Positions 47,601-60,051 of a stretch of 64,000 nt of DNA are shown piece by piece. Made by a program: the position numbers and the translations under genes. The DNA comes from Echinometra lucunter. Its lineage: Eukaryota; Echinodermata; Echinoidea; Camarodonta; Echinometridae. The notes under the pieces are model-generated. The model was not told the origin of the DNA and did not search any database. It saw only the letters and a list, made by a program, of their open reading frames with translations. Position 1 is the stretch's first letter. Every line of letters begins with the position of its first letter. The stretch covers positions 20,654,410 to 20,718,409 of the forward strand of contig CM057157.1 in assembly GCA_029962745.1 (NCBI GenBank). The letters are read 5' to 3'.

Positions 47601-48654
47601 AATTATATCACCCTTATGGATCTCTATTTTGCATTAATTATTTGTGAACTGGCATGCGTGAAGTTTGGGCTTGTCATTTTGGGGGGGGGGGGGGGGGTGG
47701 GGGGCCCTTGTCTGCACACCTAACATTTCACTTGAAATCGACAAGCTTTTCCTTTGGTATTCCTCTGACTGACCTCATTTTAATCCTCATATTCTAGAGA
47801 GTAATTGTGCCAAAAATCTCATTACAATTCAAATAAGAACGATGTCATTTTCACAAGAATAGGCGATGGCCAATCTGACACTAAAAATTTGAAGGTTCCC
47901 ATGTCTGCACACTCATTCACTTTACACGCAGTTCAGGATTTTTTGCATGAAAGGTGGATTTTCAAGGCATGTGAGTAAAAATACATGAAATAGACATTTC
48001 TCACCAGTTTTTCCTCATTTTTTCACTGATACATATTACTAAAATTGATATGAAGATGATGTTTGTTGCATCTGTTGTGACGTTACTTAGCATCGCGCCA
48101 TTACATGTGTGCACAGACTTGGGCACAACACAGACATGGGGCAACAAACCAGTCATAGACCTTTTCCAGCGATACCTCGAATTTTGCGATTGCAATACAT
48201 GTATCTTGGGAATTCTTTGTCAGGAAGTCTTCTTCTTCAACTTAGTTCTTGCACGGTTGCACCCATTCGTTGTCTAAAACTAAAGTTTGCTTTCCTTTTG
48301 GTATCAATTAATCAGAAAAACTTTTTGTAGAATTGAGAAATTATGGATTGAATATTGTGTTCTTTAGAAAATCGAAATATGCGCGAAATTTGGTCACCAC
48401 TTGCATCTACCAATTTACCTTACGCATATTTCAAGGCATGGGACTTGAATACAGACCCGTGCACGTCCCCTTTCCAACTCCCAACTCACACACTACGGAA
48501 CACTACTTTACACTAAAAATATCAATACCATTTCCACACCAAATTATAACTTAACATTCAAGCTTCAAAATCATTGTTTTGAATCTTATATATTTCCTGG
48601 AATATTTACCTCAGGAGGATTTCCGGCCAAAATTTGTTCGTCGTCGATCGCCAT
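44669..48654 (-). CDS. UQCRH: Cytochrome b-c1 complex subunit 6 (hinge protein), three exons
   Basis: Exon 1 is 48610-48654 (MAIDDEQILAGNPPE, donor GAG/gtaaat). Exon 2 is 46538-46588 (17 residues, almost all Glu/Asp, ending ELV; acceptor tttgatag, donor gtgagt). Exon 3 is 44669-44830 (54 residues, DPRDQVREECAASAHC to DFLHCVDHC; acceptor cattacag, donor gtgagt). All junctions are phase 0. The four-cysteine hairpin scaffold (EEC, HC, C...C, HC spacing) and acidic N-terminus define the hinge subunit, which sits on the intermembrane-space side of complex III and helps cytochrome c docking onto cytochrome c1. The 86 residues seen compare with 91 in the human precursor, so a final exon of roughly ten codons is missing. 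Unlike vertebrate precursors the N-terminus lacks a clear basic presequence. Confidence 0.92.
44857..45114. mobile_element. MITE family A, copy 4, beside a UQCRH splice acceptor
   Basis: GGTCGAAATTCATAAAGGTG and the complementary right end ACTCTTGTGAATTCCGGCC bound a 258-bp element. Its left edge is about 26 bp from the exon 3 acceptor, so it lies within the usual branch-point zone. Confidence 0.7.
45862..46183. mobile_element. MITE family E, copy 2
   Basis: Ends AGGGGTGTGTTTCATAAAGC and GCTTTATGAAACACCCCCA, 322 bp, aligned throughout to 10031-10360. In UQCRH intron 2. Confidence 0.8.
46589..48609 (-). other. UQCRH: UQCRH intron 1
   Basis: 2.0 kb between exons 1 and 2. Contains a 17-base G run and further G's at about 47681-47704 and no recognisable second gene. 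Both splice sites fit consensus. Confidence 0.7.
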
Positions 48655-48827
48655 GATTAATTCTGCACGTTCGTTCGTCTAAGAGGCCGTGTTAATTTTT
48701 AGGCGAAGTTTTATTGGTCAACAGTTTGATGCTTGCTTATCCTTTGACCAATAGTAAGTCGTGTATCATACATCATCCGTTCTTTTTAATTTCATGAATT
48801 TTCTAGAGAGCGAGCGAGAGCTCGATA

Positions 48828-48829
48828 GC

Positions 48830-48864
<35 letters not shown>

Positions 48865-48884
48865 GCGGGCGGGGGGGGGGGGGA
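48828..48884. repeat. (GA)n followed by poly-G
   Basis: GAGAGA units lead into G runs interrupted by single C's, about 180 bp upstream of UQCRH. Confidence 0.9.
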
Positions 48885-48941
48885 GTAGAAAGGCTTTCAA
48901 TTTTCCCTTTCTTCCTACCTTTCTTTCTTCATTTTATACTA

Positions 48942-48950
48942 TCTATCTAC

Positions 48951-48987
<37 letters not shown>
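48942..48987. repeat. (ATCT)n microsatellite
   Basis: About ten ATCT (GATA-type) units. Confidence 0.9.
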
Positions 48988-49110
48988 ATTTTTCATTGTT
49001 TCTTCTCTTTCTCTCCCTTTTCTGTTTCTTTCCTTCTTTCCTTTTCTTTAATAATTAAATAATAATCACCATATTAAATAACAACAATAATAGTAGTTGT
49101 AGTGATAATA

Positions 49111-49128
49111 CTAGTCATCATCATCATC

Positions 49129-49161
<33 letters not shown>
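49111..49161. repeat. (ATC)n microsatellite
   Basis: ATC repeats with one interruption. A (TA)n tract follows at 49483-49508. Confidence 0.9.
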
Positions 49162-49166
<5 letters not shown>

Positions 49167-49481
49167 TTATGCTTTTAGAGTGCATAATACAAAAGAATCT
49201 CTATGCGCTCAACAATTAGCATTAAAGTTAACGAATTCTTTTTTCCCTTCTTTCTAATTCTTGCATTTCCCGCATACTGTAAATAAAATCTAGACATGTA
49301 GAGGGAAGAAATGTCGGGGGAAACATTTTTACACCGGCAAAGGACACTGTACATGTACACAAAGCAAAGAAGAAAAAGTAAAGAGCGACACTTACAATAC
49401 TGTCGGTAAGAGAAAGACAGCCCATTTTTTAAAAACATTATACTTCTTATATTGCTTGGAATGCCAGTAACTGAAAAAGAA

Positions 49482-49513
<32 letters not shown>

Positions 49514-49579
49514 TATATATATTTAGTAAGTGCAAGCAAGGTAGTGTCGCTCCACCAGGCCACAGCCCGCAGGGACTTC

Positions 49580-49835
49580 CCTATGGTGGATAATAATAAT
49601 TAAGGGGGGGGGGTTACCCAGGGTAGCTACAAAATGCTCTTCCTGCAGGCCCTACGATTATTATTACCCCAGGCCAGCAATGCCAGGGGCCCATATAGTA
49701 CACCTGGGTCGAGAGGGACACATGATTGTGAGCAAAACACCGTTTGTCCAAGGATGTAAACACCGGGCGAGGATCGAACCCAGGAACTCTCGTATGAGAG
49801 ACAAGAGCCTTCACTACTACTATGCCACAATGCTA
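49580..49835 (-). mobile_element. tRNA-derived SINE, copy 1
   Basis: On the minus strand GGCATAGTAGTAGTGAAGG resembles a pol III A box and GGGTTCGATCC (complement of 49771-49781) is a B box, 40-50 bases apart. The anticodon-like stem TCTCTCATACGAGAG lies between. The body includes CCTGGGGTAATAATAATCG further downstream. Not a functional tRNA: the acceptor stem is absent. Confidence 0.6.
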
Positions 49836-49862
49836 GAACATTATCATCTGAAGTGAGAGCTT

Positions 49863-49937
49863 CTTCTTTCTTTCTTTCTTCTTCTTCTTTTCTTCTTCTT
49901 CTTCTTCTTCTTCTTCTTCTTCTTCTTCTTCTTCTTC
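49863..49937. repeat. (CTT)n microsatellite
   Basis: About 24 CTT units, one interrupted by TTT. Confidence 0.95.
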
Positions 49938-50159
49938 AGAAATCATTTTTCCCTCTAGGGATATGACTTCGGATATCCCACCATTCCTTACAAATCCAGA
50001 AGAATAAAAATTTTTAAAAATGCACATAATCATAATGTGTGCGTTTGTTTGTTTCTCTCAGACTCAGTGGCGTAGACAGGTTCTTACACAGGGGGGGGGG
50101 GATGATTTGCCGTTCACGAGAAATCGAGGATCAATTTTGTATTTTATTTTTTTTTAAAC

Positions 50160-50342
50160 AAAACACGCGCACACGTTGGTATCAGTAATGCCTATAGCAT
50201 TTTCATTTATTTGATGTACGATAAAAGAGGAATGTACATAAAATGCCTTGCTCAAGGGCATAAGTGCCGTACCGTGGGGATCGAACCCCCGACTTTCGCG
50301 TCTCAAGTCAAGCGCCTCAGACCACCCGACCACGGCACCTCC
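50160..50342 (-). mobile_element. tRNA-derived SINE, copy 2, with intact acceptor stem
   Basis: The minus strand reads GTGCCGTGGTCGGGTGGTCT (A-box region) through GGGGGTTCGATCCCC (B box and T arm) to ACGGCAC. The first and last seven bases (GTGCCGT / ACGGCAC) pair perfectly. The D-arm resembles tRNA-Leu/Ser. A non-tRNA body follows (GCCCTTGAGCAAGGCATTTT). A genuine tRNA gene is unlikely because the anticodon stem pairs poorly, there is no long variable arm, and a SINE-like tail is attached. Confidence 0.65.
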
Positions 50343-50404
50343 ACACACACCACACGCATACACACACTCACACACAAACACACACCCACACACATACACC
50401 AGAA
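50342..50404. repeat. (CA)n-rich tract
   Basis: Imperfect CACA repeats with CACACAC cores directly beside the SINE head. Confidence 0.85.
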
Positions 50405-50635
50405 TGCACAGACATAAATAGAAGATATACGCACCGTGACAAACGAATACAGAATATGGACTGACACACATTATTGCATCACGCTATTTATCTTTTTTTT
50501 TTTATAATTTTGTTGTTACACCACTTCAGAAAAACTGTGACGGCGCCGAAATTACCCAAAAGTAATGTAAATAACTACATAAATCAGAGTGATAGTGATC
50601 GATATATGATAGTAATCGTCATTTCATCACATTAA

Positions 50636-50682
50636 CGATGATGATGATGATGATGATGATGATGATAACTATTATCATAAGC

Positions 50683-50743
<61 letters not shown>

Positions 50744-50799
50744 ATTACTAATTATTATTACTATTATCATTATTGTTATTATTATTATTATTATTATTA

Positions 50800-50846
<47 letters not shown>

Positions 50847-50850
50847 GCTG
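50636..50850. repeat. (GAT)n, (AAT)n and (ATT)n: opposed triplet arrays
   Basis: GAT repeats (50636-50665) are followed by about 19 AAT units (50685-50741) and, after a 30-bp spacer, about 25 ATT units (50776-50846). AAT and ATT arrays are complementary and can form a 55-70-bp hairpin. Confidence 0.9.
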
Positions 50851-50939
50851 TTGTTGTTGTTTTTATAATTATAATAATTATTATTATCATTATTGCTGTT
50901 CCTATCATTTCTAAACATGTTAATTCAGTCTAATTGTAA

Positions 50940-51066
50940 GCAAATATCCTTCCCTAAAACCTGGGGGATGATTGTACATGTCATACCCCCCCCCCCCACC
51001 TTGTGAGGTGGGGGGATGCATACCCCTCTACGCCCCTGGTTTCTCTCTCTCTCTCTCTCTCTCTCT
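50940..51066. repeat. Poly-C hairpin block and (CT)n
   Basis: CTGGGGGATG...CATACCCCCCC...GGTGGGGGGATGCATACCCC can fold; ends in CTACGCCCCTGG, part of the dispersed G/C-run phrase. (CT)13 follows at 51041-51066. Confidence 0.7.
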
Positions 51067-51372
51067 TTAACGTGCACTTCTGAATCACAATTTTATTGAT
51101 TGATTCTTCATGAAAATTTGAATTTGACCGATAAATCAGTTTTAGCGCCCTCTCTCGGTAATGTTACTATTTTTTCCCCCGTAATATAGGCCTTGAAAGT
51201 GTTTCTAAGTATATCATGAAGCAATATACAAGGATTGTATCCTGAAATTTTCTTCCCATTCCATGCTATGATATAACATTTCATTTTTTCTGACAATGGA
51301 TTCAAAACTTTGATAATGAATGTTTTTAGATTTACCAAAACTAGACACGGGCTTTAAAGGTAATAAACAGTA

Positions 51373-54300
51373 TAGGCCATGGGCTAGTGGGGGTCATAGT
51401 GCACCCCCGGTGTGACTTACGGAAATGGTTATTTTCATGTAGCCCTAGGTCTAACAATTCAGAAAATTGATGTTGCCAGCAAAAAAACTGGGATGGAAGA
51501 TACCCCCCATGGACTTTTTGACCACGCCCACTTTTACAGCTGATTGTAGAAAATTAGGGGTATTGATAGTTTGTAACTGCTCTAATTTTGCAATTCTTCA
51601 CATATATATGTTGTATGACCCCTTAAAATGTCGGTCTAATTGAGTTCTACAAGTTTTCTTGCTTTTTATGCAAATTTTTATGGTGAAAAGGTCACCAGAG
51701 GTCAAAAGGTCACAAATTTTGACCTTTAAATCTTTAAAATAGAGCAAATGCAGAGATTTTTTTATTACAAAGACCCTATAACAAATTTTTTTCATTGAAA
51801 TTTGATTAAAATTGAAAGTTACATATGTCCAATCATGTATTTATTCAATACCAGAAAGTTAATGTTGCCAGTGAAAAAACTGGGATGGCAGATGCCCCCA
51901 TGATCACGCCCACTTTTACAGCTGGTTGTAGAAATTTAGGGGTATAGATAGTTTGTAACTGCTCTAACTTTGCAATTCTTCACATATATATGTTGTATGA
52001 CCCCTTAAAATGTCGGCCTAATTGAGTTCAACAGGTTTTTGCTGCGTTTTATGCAAATTTTTATGGTGAAAAGGTCACCAGAGGTCAAAAGGTCACAAAT
52101 TTTGACCTTTATATCTCTGATATAGAGCAAATGCACAGATTTTTTTATCACAAAGACCCAATATCATTTTTTTTTCATTGAAATAGGATTAAAATTGAAA
52201 GTTACATATGTCCAATCATGTGCTTATTTAATACCAGAAAGTTAATGCTGCCAGTGAAAAAATTGGGATGGAAGATACCCCCATGACCACACCCACTTTA
52301 ACAGCTGGTGGTAGAAATTTAGGGGTATAGATAGTTTGTAACTGCTGTATGTTTGCAATTCTTCAGAAATGTATATCATATGACCCCTTAAAATGTTGGC
52401 ATAATTGAGCTCAACAAGTTTGTGCTGCATTTTATGCAAATATCTTTATGGTAAAAAGGTCACCAGAGGTCAAAAGGTCACAAATTTTGGCCTTTATATC
52501 TCTAATATAGAGCAAATGCACATATTTTTTTATTACAAAGGCCCTATATCAATTTTTTTTCATTGAAATTTGATTAAAATTGAAAGTTACATATGTCCAA
52601 TCATGTTTTTATTTAATACCAGAAAGTTAATGTTGCCAGTCAGAAAACTGGGATGGAAGATACCCCCATGATAACGCCCACTTTTACAGCTGGTTGTAGA
52701 AATTTAGGGGTATAGATAGTTTGTAACTGCTGTACGTTTGTAATTCTTCAGAAATATATATTATATGACCCCTTAAAATGTTGGCATAATTGAGCTCAAC
52801 AAGTTTGTGCTGCATTTTTTCAAATACCTTTATGGTGAAAAGGTCACCAGAGGTCAAAAGGTCTCAAATTTTGACCTTTATATCTCCAATATAGAGCAAA
52901 TGCACGGATTTTTTTATCACAAAGACCCTATAAAAATTTGTTTTATTGAAATTTGATTAAAATTGAAAGTTACATATGTCCAATCATGTGCTTATTTAAT
53001 ACCAAAAAGTTAATGTTGCCAGTGAAAAAATTGGGATGAAAGATACCCCCATGACCACACCCACTTTTACAGCTGGTTGTAGAAATTTAGGGGTATAGAT
53101 AGTTTGTAACTGCTGTAAGTTTGCAATTCTTCAGAAATATATATCATATGACCCCTTAAAATGTTGGCATAATTGAGCTAAACAAGTTTTTTTGCTGCGT
53201 TATATGCATTTTTTTTATGGTAAAGAGATCACCAGAGATCAAAAGGTCACAAATTTTGACCTTAACATCTAATATAGAGCAAATGCAGGGACTTTTTTTT
53301 ATCACAAAGACTCTATAAGAGACTTTTTCATTGAAAATTAATTAAACTAAACGTTACATCTCTCTATTCATGTTTTTATTCAATGCAAGAAAGTTAATGT
53401 TCCCGCAAAAAAAAAAAAAAAAAAAAAAACTTGGATGGAAGATACCACATGACCATATCAGCAGGCAAATGCTTGGTATGCAGAATGAAGGGATAGTAAT
53501 TCGAAAAACTGTCATCAGATCAAGGAATATTTTATAGCAAATGTTACTCTCAAATCTTTCATGGCCTGAGATCACAACTAATATTTGGACAATGCAGTTT
53601 GTTATACATCATCATTACGAAATGAACGTGATTTCAATGAATAAAACAAATGCCAGCTTTTATATTACATGTATATTACCTTTCCTTTATCAGTGAAATC
53701 CCTTCATTCTACATACCAAATGCTAAATTCCACCTTTTTTCAAGCATCTGCTGATATTAAACAAAAACATAATTACAGCTATGAAACTGCTCATTTTAAT
53801 TCATTTCCAGTATAAAAAACTGTGTTATAGGATCATGGTGGTAAAAAAACTGTATTTGCTATATATCATAGGTAAATTTAGGTCAAAGTTTGCCTCCTTT
53901 TGACCTCTGGTGACCTTTCCACAGCATAAGTTTGCATGAAATGTATCACAAATTTGTAGGACTAGTAAATCAACTTTTTAAAGTGGTCACAGAGAAGATA
54001 TTAGTGAAGAATTTCGAAGTTAGAGCAGTTATAAACTAATTTTCCTACACCATCTATAAAAGTGGGCTCGGTTATCAAGACCTCAGTTCCTTTTCATTTA
54101 TTTTTCCATCATTTCTATTCAGTCCATGACTCTATTTTTACTCACCATTTCCTTTTTATTCAGAACATTCTTCTTCCACCCTTGGTTCTTCCATTATTTG
54201 TTTCTGAATTGATTTAATTTCTCTGTAATTTGAGTTATTTTTGTTTGTAATACCAACGTGATGTGAAGTGTGCATTATTGCAGGAAAATAAATAAGAGCA

Positions 54301-56605
54301 CCGATGGAATTCAGCTTGTCGATATCTTCATTTTGAGTTTCTCATTTTAGTTATAATATACATATTTTTAGTTCTTGATATGTTGATTTGGTACTGCTCA
54401 TAGCTTTGTGACTTTGACTGATTTTACCTGCTTTATGACTGATTGTAGGGTGTTTCAGCAAGGAATTGTGAAGTGTTACGCTCCTTTTTGACACATGTAT
54501 GTCAAAACTTACAAATAATCCTTAGAACATGTAGAAGAAGTACCAGATTGTTGATTCTACTTCTTCTTCTTCATATATTTGTTTACTGATATTAAGTAAA
54601 AACATGATTGCAGTATGTAACTTTTAATTTCAATTTATTTTCAATGAAAAACAAATCTGTTAAGGGGTTTTGGTGATTTAAAAATGCATTTGCTCTGTAT
54701 CAAGGTAGAGGTCAAATTTTGTAACTTTTTGACCTCTGGTGACATTTTCACCATAAAGAAAAATGCATAAAAATTAGCACAAACTTGTAGAGCTCAATTA
54801 GGCTGACATTTTAAGGGGTCATATGATATATATTTCTGAAGAATTGCAAATTAAGAGCAGTAACAAACTATCGATACCCCTAAATTTCTACAACCAGCTG
54901 TAAAAGTGGGCGTGGTCATGGGGGCATCTGCCATCCCAGTTTTTTTCACTGGCAACATCAACTTTCTATTATTAAATAAGCACATAATTGGGCATATGCA
55001 ACTTTCAATTTTAATCAAATTTCAATGAAAAGAAAAATTGATATAGGGTCTTTGTGATAAAAAAAATCCCTGCATTTGCTCTATATTAGAGATATAAAGG
55101 ACAAAATTTGTGAACTTTTGACCTCTGGTGACCTTTTCACCATAAAAATTTGCATAAAACGCAGCACAAACCTGTAGAACTCAATTAGGCCGACATTTTA
55201 AGGGGTCATACAACATATATATGTGAAGAATTGCAAAGTTAGAGCAGTTACAAACTATCAATACCCCTAATTTCCTACAATCAGCTGTAAAAGTGGGCGT
55301 GGTCATGGGGCATCTGCCATCCCAGTTTTTTCACTGGCAACATTAACTTTCTGGTATTGAATAAATACATGATTGGACATATGTAACTTTCAATTTTAAT
55401 CAAATTTCAATGAAAAAAATTTGTTATAGGGTCTTTGTAATAAAAAAATTTCTACATTTGCTCTATTTTAAAGATTTAAAGGTCAAAATTTGTGACCTTT
55501 TGACCTCTGGTGACCTTTTTACCATAAAGATATTTGCATAAAATGCAGCACAAACTTGTTGAGCTCAATTATGGCAACATTTTAAGGGGTCATATAATAT
55601 ATATTTCTGAAGAATTGCAAACGTACAGCAGTTACAAACTATCTATACCCCTAAATTTCTACAACCAGCTGTAAAAGTGGGTGTGGTCATGGGGGTATCT
55701 TCCATCCCAATTTTTTTCACTGGCAACATTAACTTTCTGGTATTAAATAAGCACATGATTGGACATATGTAACTTTCAATTTTAATCAAATTTCAATGAA
55801 AAAAAAAATGATATTGGGTCTTTGTGATAAAAAAATCTGTGCATTTGCTCTATATTAGAGATATAAAGGTCAAAATTTATGACCTTTTGACCTCTGGTGA
55901 CCTTTTCACCATAAAAAATTGCATAAAACGCAGCACAAACTTGTTGAGCTCAATTAGACCGACATTTTAAGGGGTCATATGATATATATTTCTGAAGAAT
56001 TGCAAACGTACAGCAGTTACAAACTATCTATACCCCTAAATTTCTACAACCAGCTGTAAAAGTGGGTGTGGTCATGGGGGTATCTTCCATCCCAATTTTT
56101 TTCACTGGCAACATTAACTTTCTGGTATTGAATAAATACATGATTGGACATATGTAACTTTCAATTTTAATCAAATTTCAATGAAAAAAAAAATGATATT
56201 GGGTCTTTGTGATAAAAAAATCTGTGCATTTGCTCTATATTAGAGATATAAAGGTCAAAATTTATGACCTTTTGACCTCTGGTGACCTTTTCACCATAAA
56301 AATTTGCATAAAACGCAGCACAAACTTGTAGAACTCAATTAGACCGACATTTTAAGGGGTCATACAACATATATATGTGAAGAATTGCAAAATTAGAGCA
56401 GTTACAAACTATCAATACCCCTAATTTTCTACAATCAGCTGCAAAAGTGGGCGTGGTCAAAAAGTCCATGGGGGGTATCTTCCATCCCAGTTTTTTTTGC
56501 TGGCAACATTAATTTTCTGAATTGTTAGACCTAGGGCTACATGAAAATAACCATTTCCGTAAGTCACACCGGGGGTGCACTATGACCCCACTAGCCCATG
56601 GCCTA
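51373..56605. mobile_element. Giant foldback element, 5.2 kb, with opposed ~385-bp arrays
   Basis: Terminal inverted repeats of about 110 bp (TAGGCCATGGGCTAGTGG at the left; its complement at 56588-56605) enclose a left array of five forward units plus a partial one, with anchors at about 51460, 51851, 52234, 52619, 53002 and 53385. A right array of reverse units has anchors at about 54949, 55333, 55720, 56105 and 56500, with a diverged unit at about 53880-54075. Units are 383-395 bp and share phrases such as TGGTTGTAGAAATTTAGGGG and TGACCCCTTAAAATGTTGGC. Central ~0.5-1 kb is non-repetitive. No ORF. A possible TA or GTA target duplication is too short to be sure. Confidence 0.88.
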
Positions 56606-56608
56606 GTA

Positions 56609-56765
56609 GTGGTAGCAAAAAGAAAGTTGGCATGAAACAAATAGAGTCTCATATTGTTCGGCTTGCATGAAAAGAAAAATGAGTGAGATAAGCTATCATT
56701 CTATTCACGATTTCCGGTGAGTTTCGGCGAAATAATTAAAATGATCGTATATCAACCGTTACCTT
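56609..56765. repeat. Dispersed repeat N, copy 2
   Basis: TGGTAGCAAAAAGAAAGTTG, CATGAAAC and GCTTGCATGAAAAG run parallel to 10735-10870. It starts a few bases after the giant foldback element, which may have inserted into it. Confidence 0.5.
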
Positions 56766-57033
56766 TACCCTTGCTACGGACCACCTACCCCAACGCTCTC
56801 GGCTCAACGGCGAATAGCGGTTCGCATACACTGTTTACACGTCTGTGAATTTTCAGTGCGGTACCGCAGCGAGAACTCGACGCATATTTAGTTGATATTT
56901 CAGCCATTTCTAAACAAATATTTTTCCAAAAAATGTCAACTATGTTCGAAATTAGTCATTCTACGTCAGTTCATGTAGTGATTTTCATTCCACTTAACAA
57001 AGTAGTTAAATATTCAAAGCGCCACCTTTCCCA

Positions 57034-58168
57034 CTACTGCTTATAATAACCTTCAAGTGGGCTATAACTTTTTACTTTATTGGCATGTATATCACAACAA
57101 ATGGAAGTTATAGTAAATAATGAGACAACTGTTGTCATTATATCCTCTTGAAATAATGGATACGATGATTTAAAAGAATTTCCGGAAACCACTGTGCCTT
57201 GCTTTATCTGCAAACATTTTTTCTGGACACCCTGGAATGTATCGCAAGCATCATCCTGTACACTCTGCATGCTTATCTGCAATATTTAAAGAAGAGAATA
57301 TTTATCAATAGAAACTCAGCAGATAAATCTTTGACAGCAGATGCATTGATTCATTAGGAATTTTCTACTGGACAACGCCCTTTCCCCCAACCACCTCGCA
57401 ACTCATTATATATACATAATGAGTTGCGAGGTGGTTGGGGAAAGGGCGTTGTCCAGTAGAAAACTCCTAATGAATCAATGCATCTGCTGTCAAAGATATA
57501 TATATATATATTCTCCCAAAATTAAATAGTCAATCAATTTTTAATGAGTTTAAATGTACGTGAATCTTGACAGGCTCAGAATGTAAATGACCTAATTAAG
57601 AAGAATACTCACAATCTCATGATATTTCAAAGGTTTCTCTAACTTCCTGTTCTTCTTGGATTCCTCTCGACATTGCGCCAACATGTCTTCTTCCTCGGCT
57701 GGACTAAGGAGCCGTCTCTTCAAAAGATAATAGTAAAAATAGGAGTCATTTTAGTTTTTTACTTTAAAACGATGATATCGCTCTTTCTAATTGCATCAAA
57801 ATTTCCTCAACCTGCTTTAGCGACTATCTGTACAGAAAGACAAACATTGCACAAAGAACACAATTTTTCTATACAGGTTCTCTTCAAAACCTTTATTAAG
57901 CATAATGTTAATGATAAAGAGATTGGTTCAGTCAAAAAGTGTGTTTGATGTACTTTGAATTCCGAAAATTACTAGCACGTGCTTCATAAAATTAAGAAAC
58001 CTGTGTGGAAATTAGAAATATTGTTCATTTTGAATGCACAGTATTTGTGTCATTGCAAAAAGTGATAAGTTACTTACAGAAACCAATTTAAATCTGAAGA
58101 TGATTATGAACTAAAAATCTACGTGAATTGATGATATCAATGCTGATCCACTAACCTGTGTTTTTGTG

Positions 58169-58202
<34 letters not shown>

Positions 58203-60006
58203 GTGCATGTGTTGACAGAATCCAGTCCTCATCATCAGCTCCCCGTGCTGCATTCCTTTCTCTGCTATTGATCTGTATTATAGGAAATTGCATAATGTAT
58301 TACACTGTATGCTAATAATCTTTGTGTAAGATTGGACAAAAGTGAATCATGTTATAAAGCTTAGTTCACAGTTAATCATTGCCCGAAAAGGAATCTGGGT
58401 TGAACTTGCAGTAATTACGACATAAAGAACTTTAACTGATTGCTGTTCGGGTAACTATTTGTAAAAATGTCTTTCAAGAAGGGTGAAATGAGAAAGATAA
58501 CAGCCGTTTTTGTTCTAAAGTCCTGTGAAATATCAAACAAGATATTTCAATTATATTTGTAAAGAAGAATATAATTACCATTATTCAAACTTTTCAGATC
58601 AGGAATGGTCAGAGCAGAAAATATTTTAACCAAATTTAAACCTAAAAATTACAATACATGCATTTGGTAGCTCTTGTTAAGAGATTGATGAATAGAAGAG
58701 GCAAATTAATTCCAATCAAAGTTTTGTACTGTAAATGTAATAAGTATGGAAGATAATTGAGATATGTTAATTAGTCAGCATCATAAACTTTCCATGCTCA
58801 TTTACCTTTATATTGGGAAGTATCTCCTCCATTCCCTCTTCATTTTCATCACTGTCATCTTCATCGTTCTTTATTTAAAAGGAAGGGAAGGTGAGAAAAG
58901 ATTTTGTCATTAGAAAGAATAGCTTCGTACATCGCTAAGTTTTTCATTGAATTATAGTCATTTGCAAATTGTAGTAGGTATTTTTTAAAGCTTTTTTGCT
59001 TTTTTTTTCAGATTGTCGTACACAAATTATAGAGGAAGTTCATTTTTTGCAAAGTATAGATATAGTAAATTTTCCCATACATAATAAACCCAGACTTATT
59101 TTGTAATAATTTTCCATTGAGTAAGCTAAGTACATGTTCAATCGAGTATGCATCAGTGATAAAATTTTACAATATTGAAATGATAGATTTTTTTCAATTT
59201 AGAAAAAGTAGAAATTTAACAATGATACTTCATATCAGTATTTTCGTATATGCAGTATAAACATGAAGAGCCCGCCCGCTATGCCTTTATGGAATGAATG
59301 TTTTAACTACTTTGCACTTTACAAATAATGAAAGGTACATTATTCTCTTAAATTCATTCCAGTTCAAAACATAGCACTGTAAAACTACTTCTTTTTTTTT
59401 TCAAGTTATCAATTCAAAAACAGATTCAGCTATTCAATGTTTTATTTTTTTAATTACCTTATTGAACTCTTGTGCTCTTCGGCTATACAATTCCTAATTT
59501 GGAGTGTACGGGTCAAACTTGGAAATAGTGACTCATTTACTGTAGAAATGTCAGTAAAATAATCCTGTAACTTTCTTACCTTCTTCCACATTTCACAGAT
59601 GGCCTCACTAGCACGCCTCTTCGCAGATGCTTGCTGATGGGCGGCTTAGTACTTTTTGGCGGTTGAGTTCGAATGTGCCATATATATTCGGCTACCTCTG
59701 CAGCATCCCAATTCCGTTTGTGCCTATTTGATGTTGAAAGGATTTGGAATCAACCTTAAATTGGAATTATCAAGTTAAGTATGGTTGCATTGCATTAATT
59801 TCCCAATTTGAATTAGCCCCACAATTCACTTATCGGGAGATTAATAAGAAGAAAATTGCATATGTGTGGAGTGGGATTAAGTATTAGGAGGCATTATTAA
59901 AGAAGTCGGGAAAGTTGGGAATAATGATTTACGTCAATCATGTCAATGAATACGCTCTGGCATGTAATCAGGTGCGGATCTAAGAAGGCCGAGCAAGTCT
60001 TGGCTT

Positions 60007-60051
<45 letters not shown>

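Noticed and set aside
50262..50342. A functional minus-strand tRNA gene
   Set aside because: The acceptor stem pairs perfectly and a B box is present, but the anticodon stem is poor, there is no long variable arm despite Leu/Ser-like D-arm sequence, and a SINE-like body is attached.
50675..50908. Ile-rich minus-strand frame
   Set aside because: Translation of ATT/AAT microsatellites.
51373..56605. CRISPR-like array suggested by regular ~385-bp repeats
   Set aside because: The units are far too long, lack short repeat-spacer structure, are arranged in opposed orientation, and the genome is eukaryotic.
59633..59690. Start of the 57-63 kb gene at the MAHSNSTAKK frame
   Set aside because: That frame hits TAA before the exon. 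The AG at 59634-59635 gives a cleaner phase-0 acceptor, and the 28-bp exon upstream joins it exactly.
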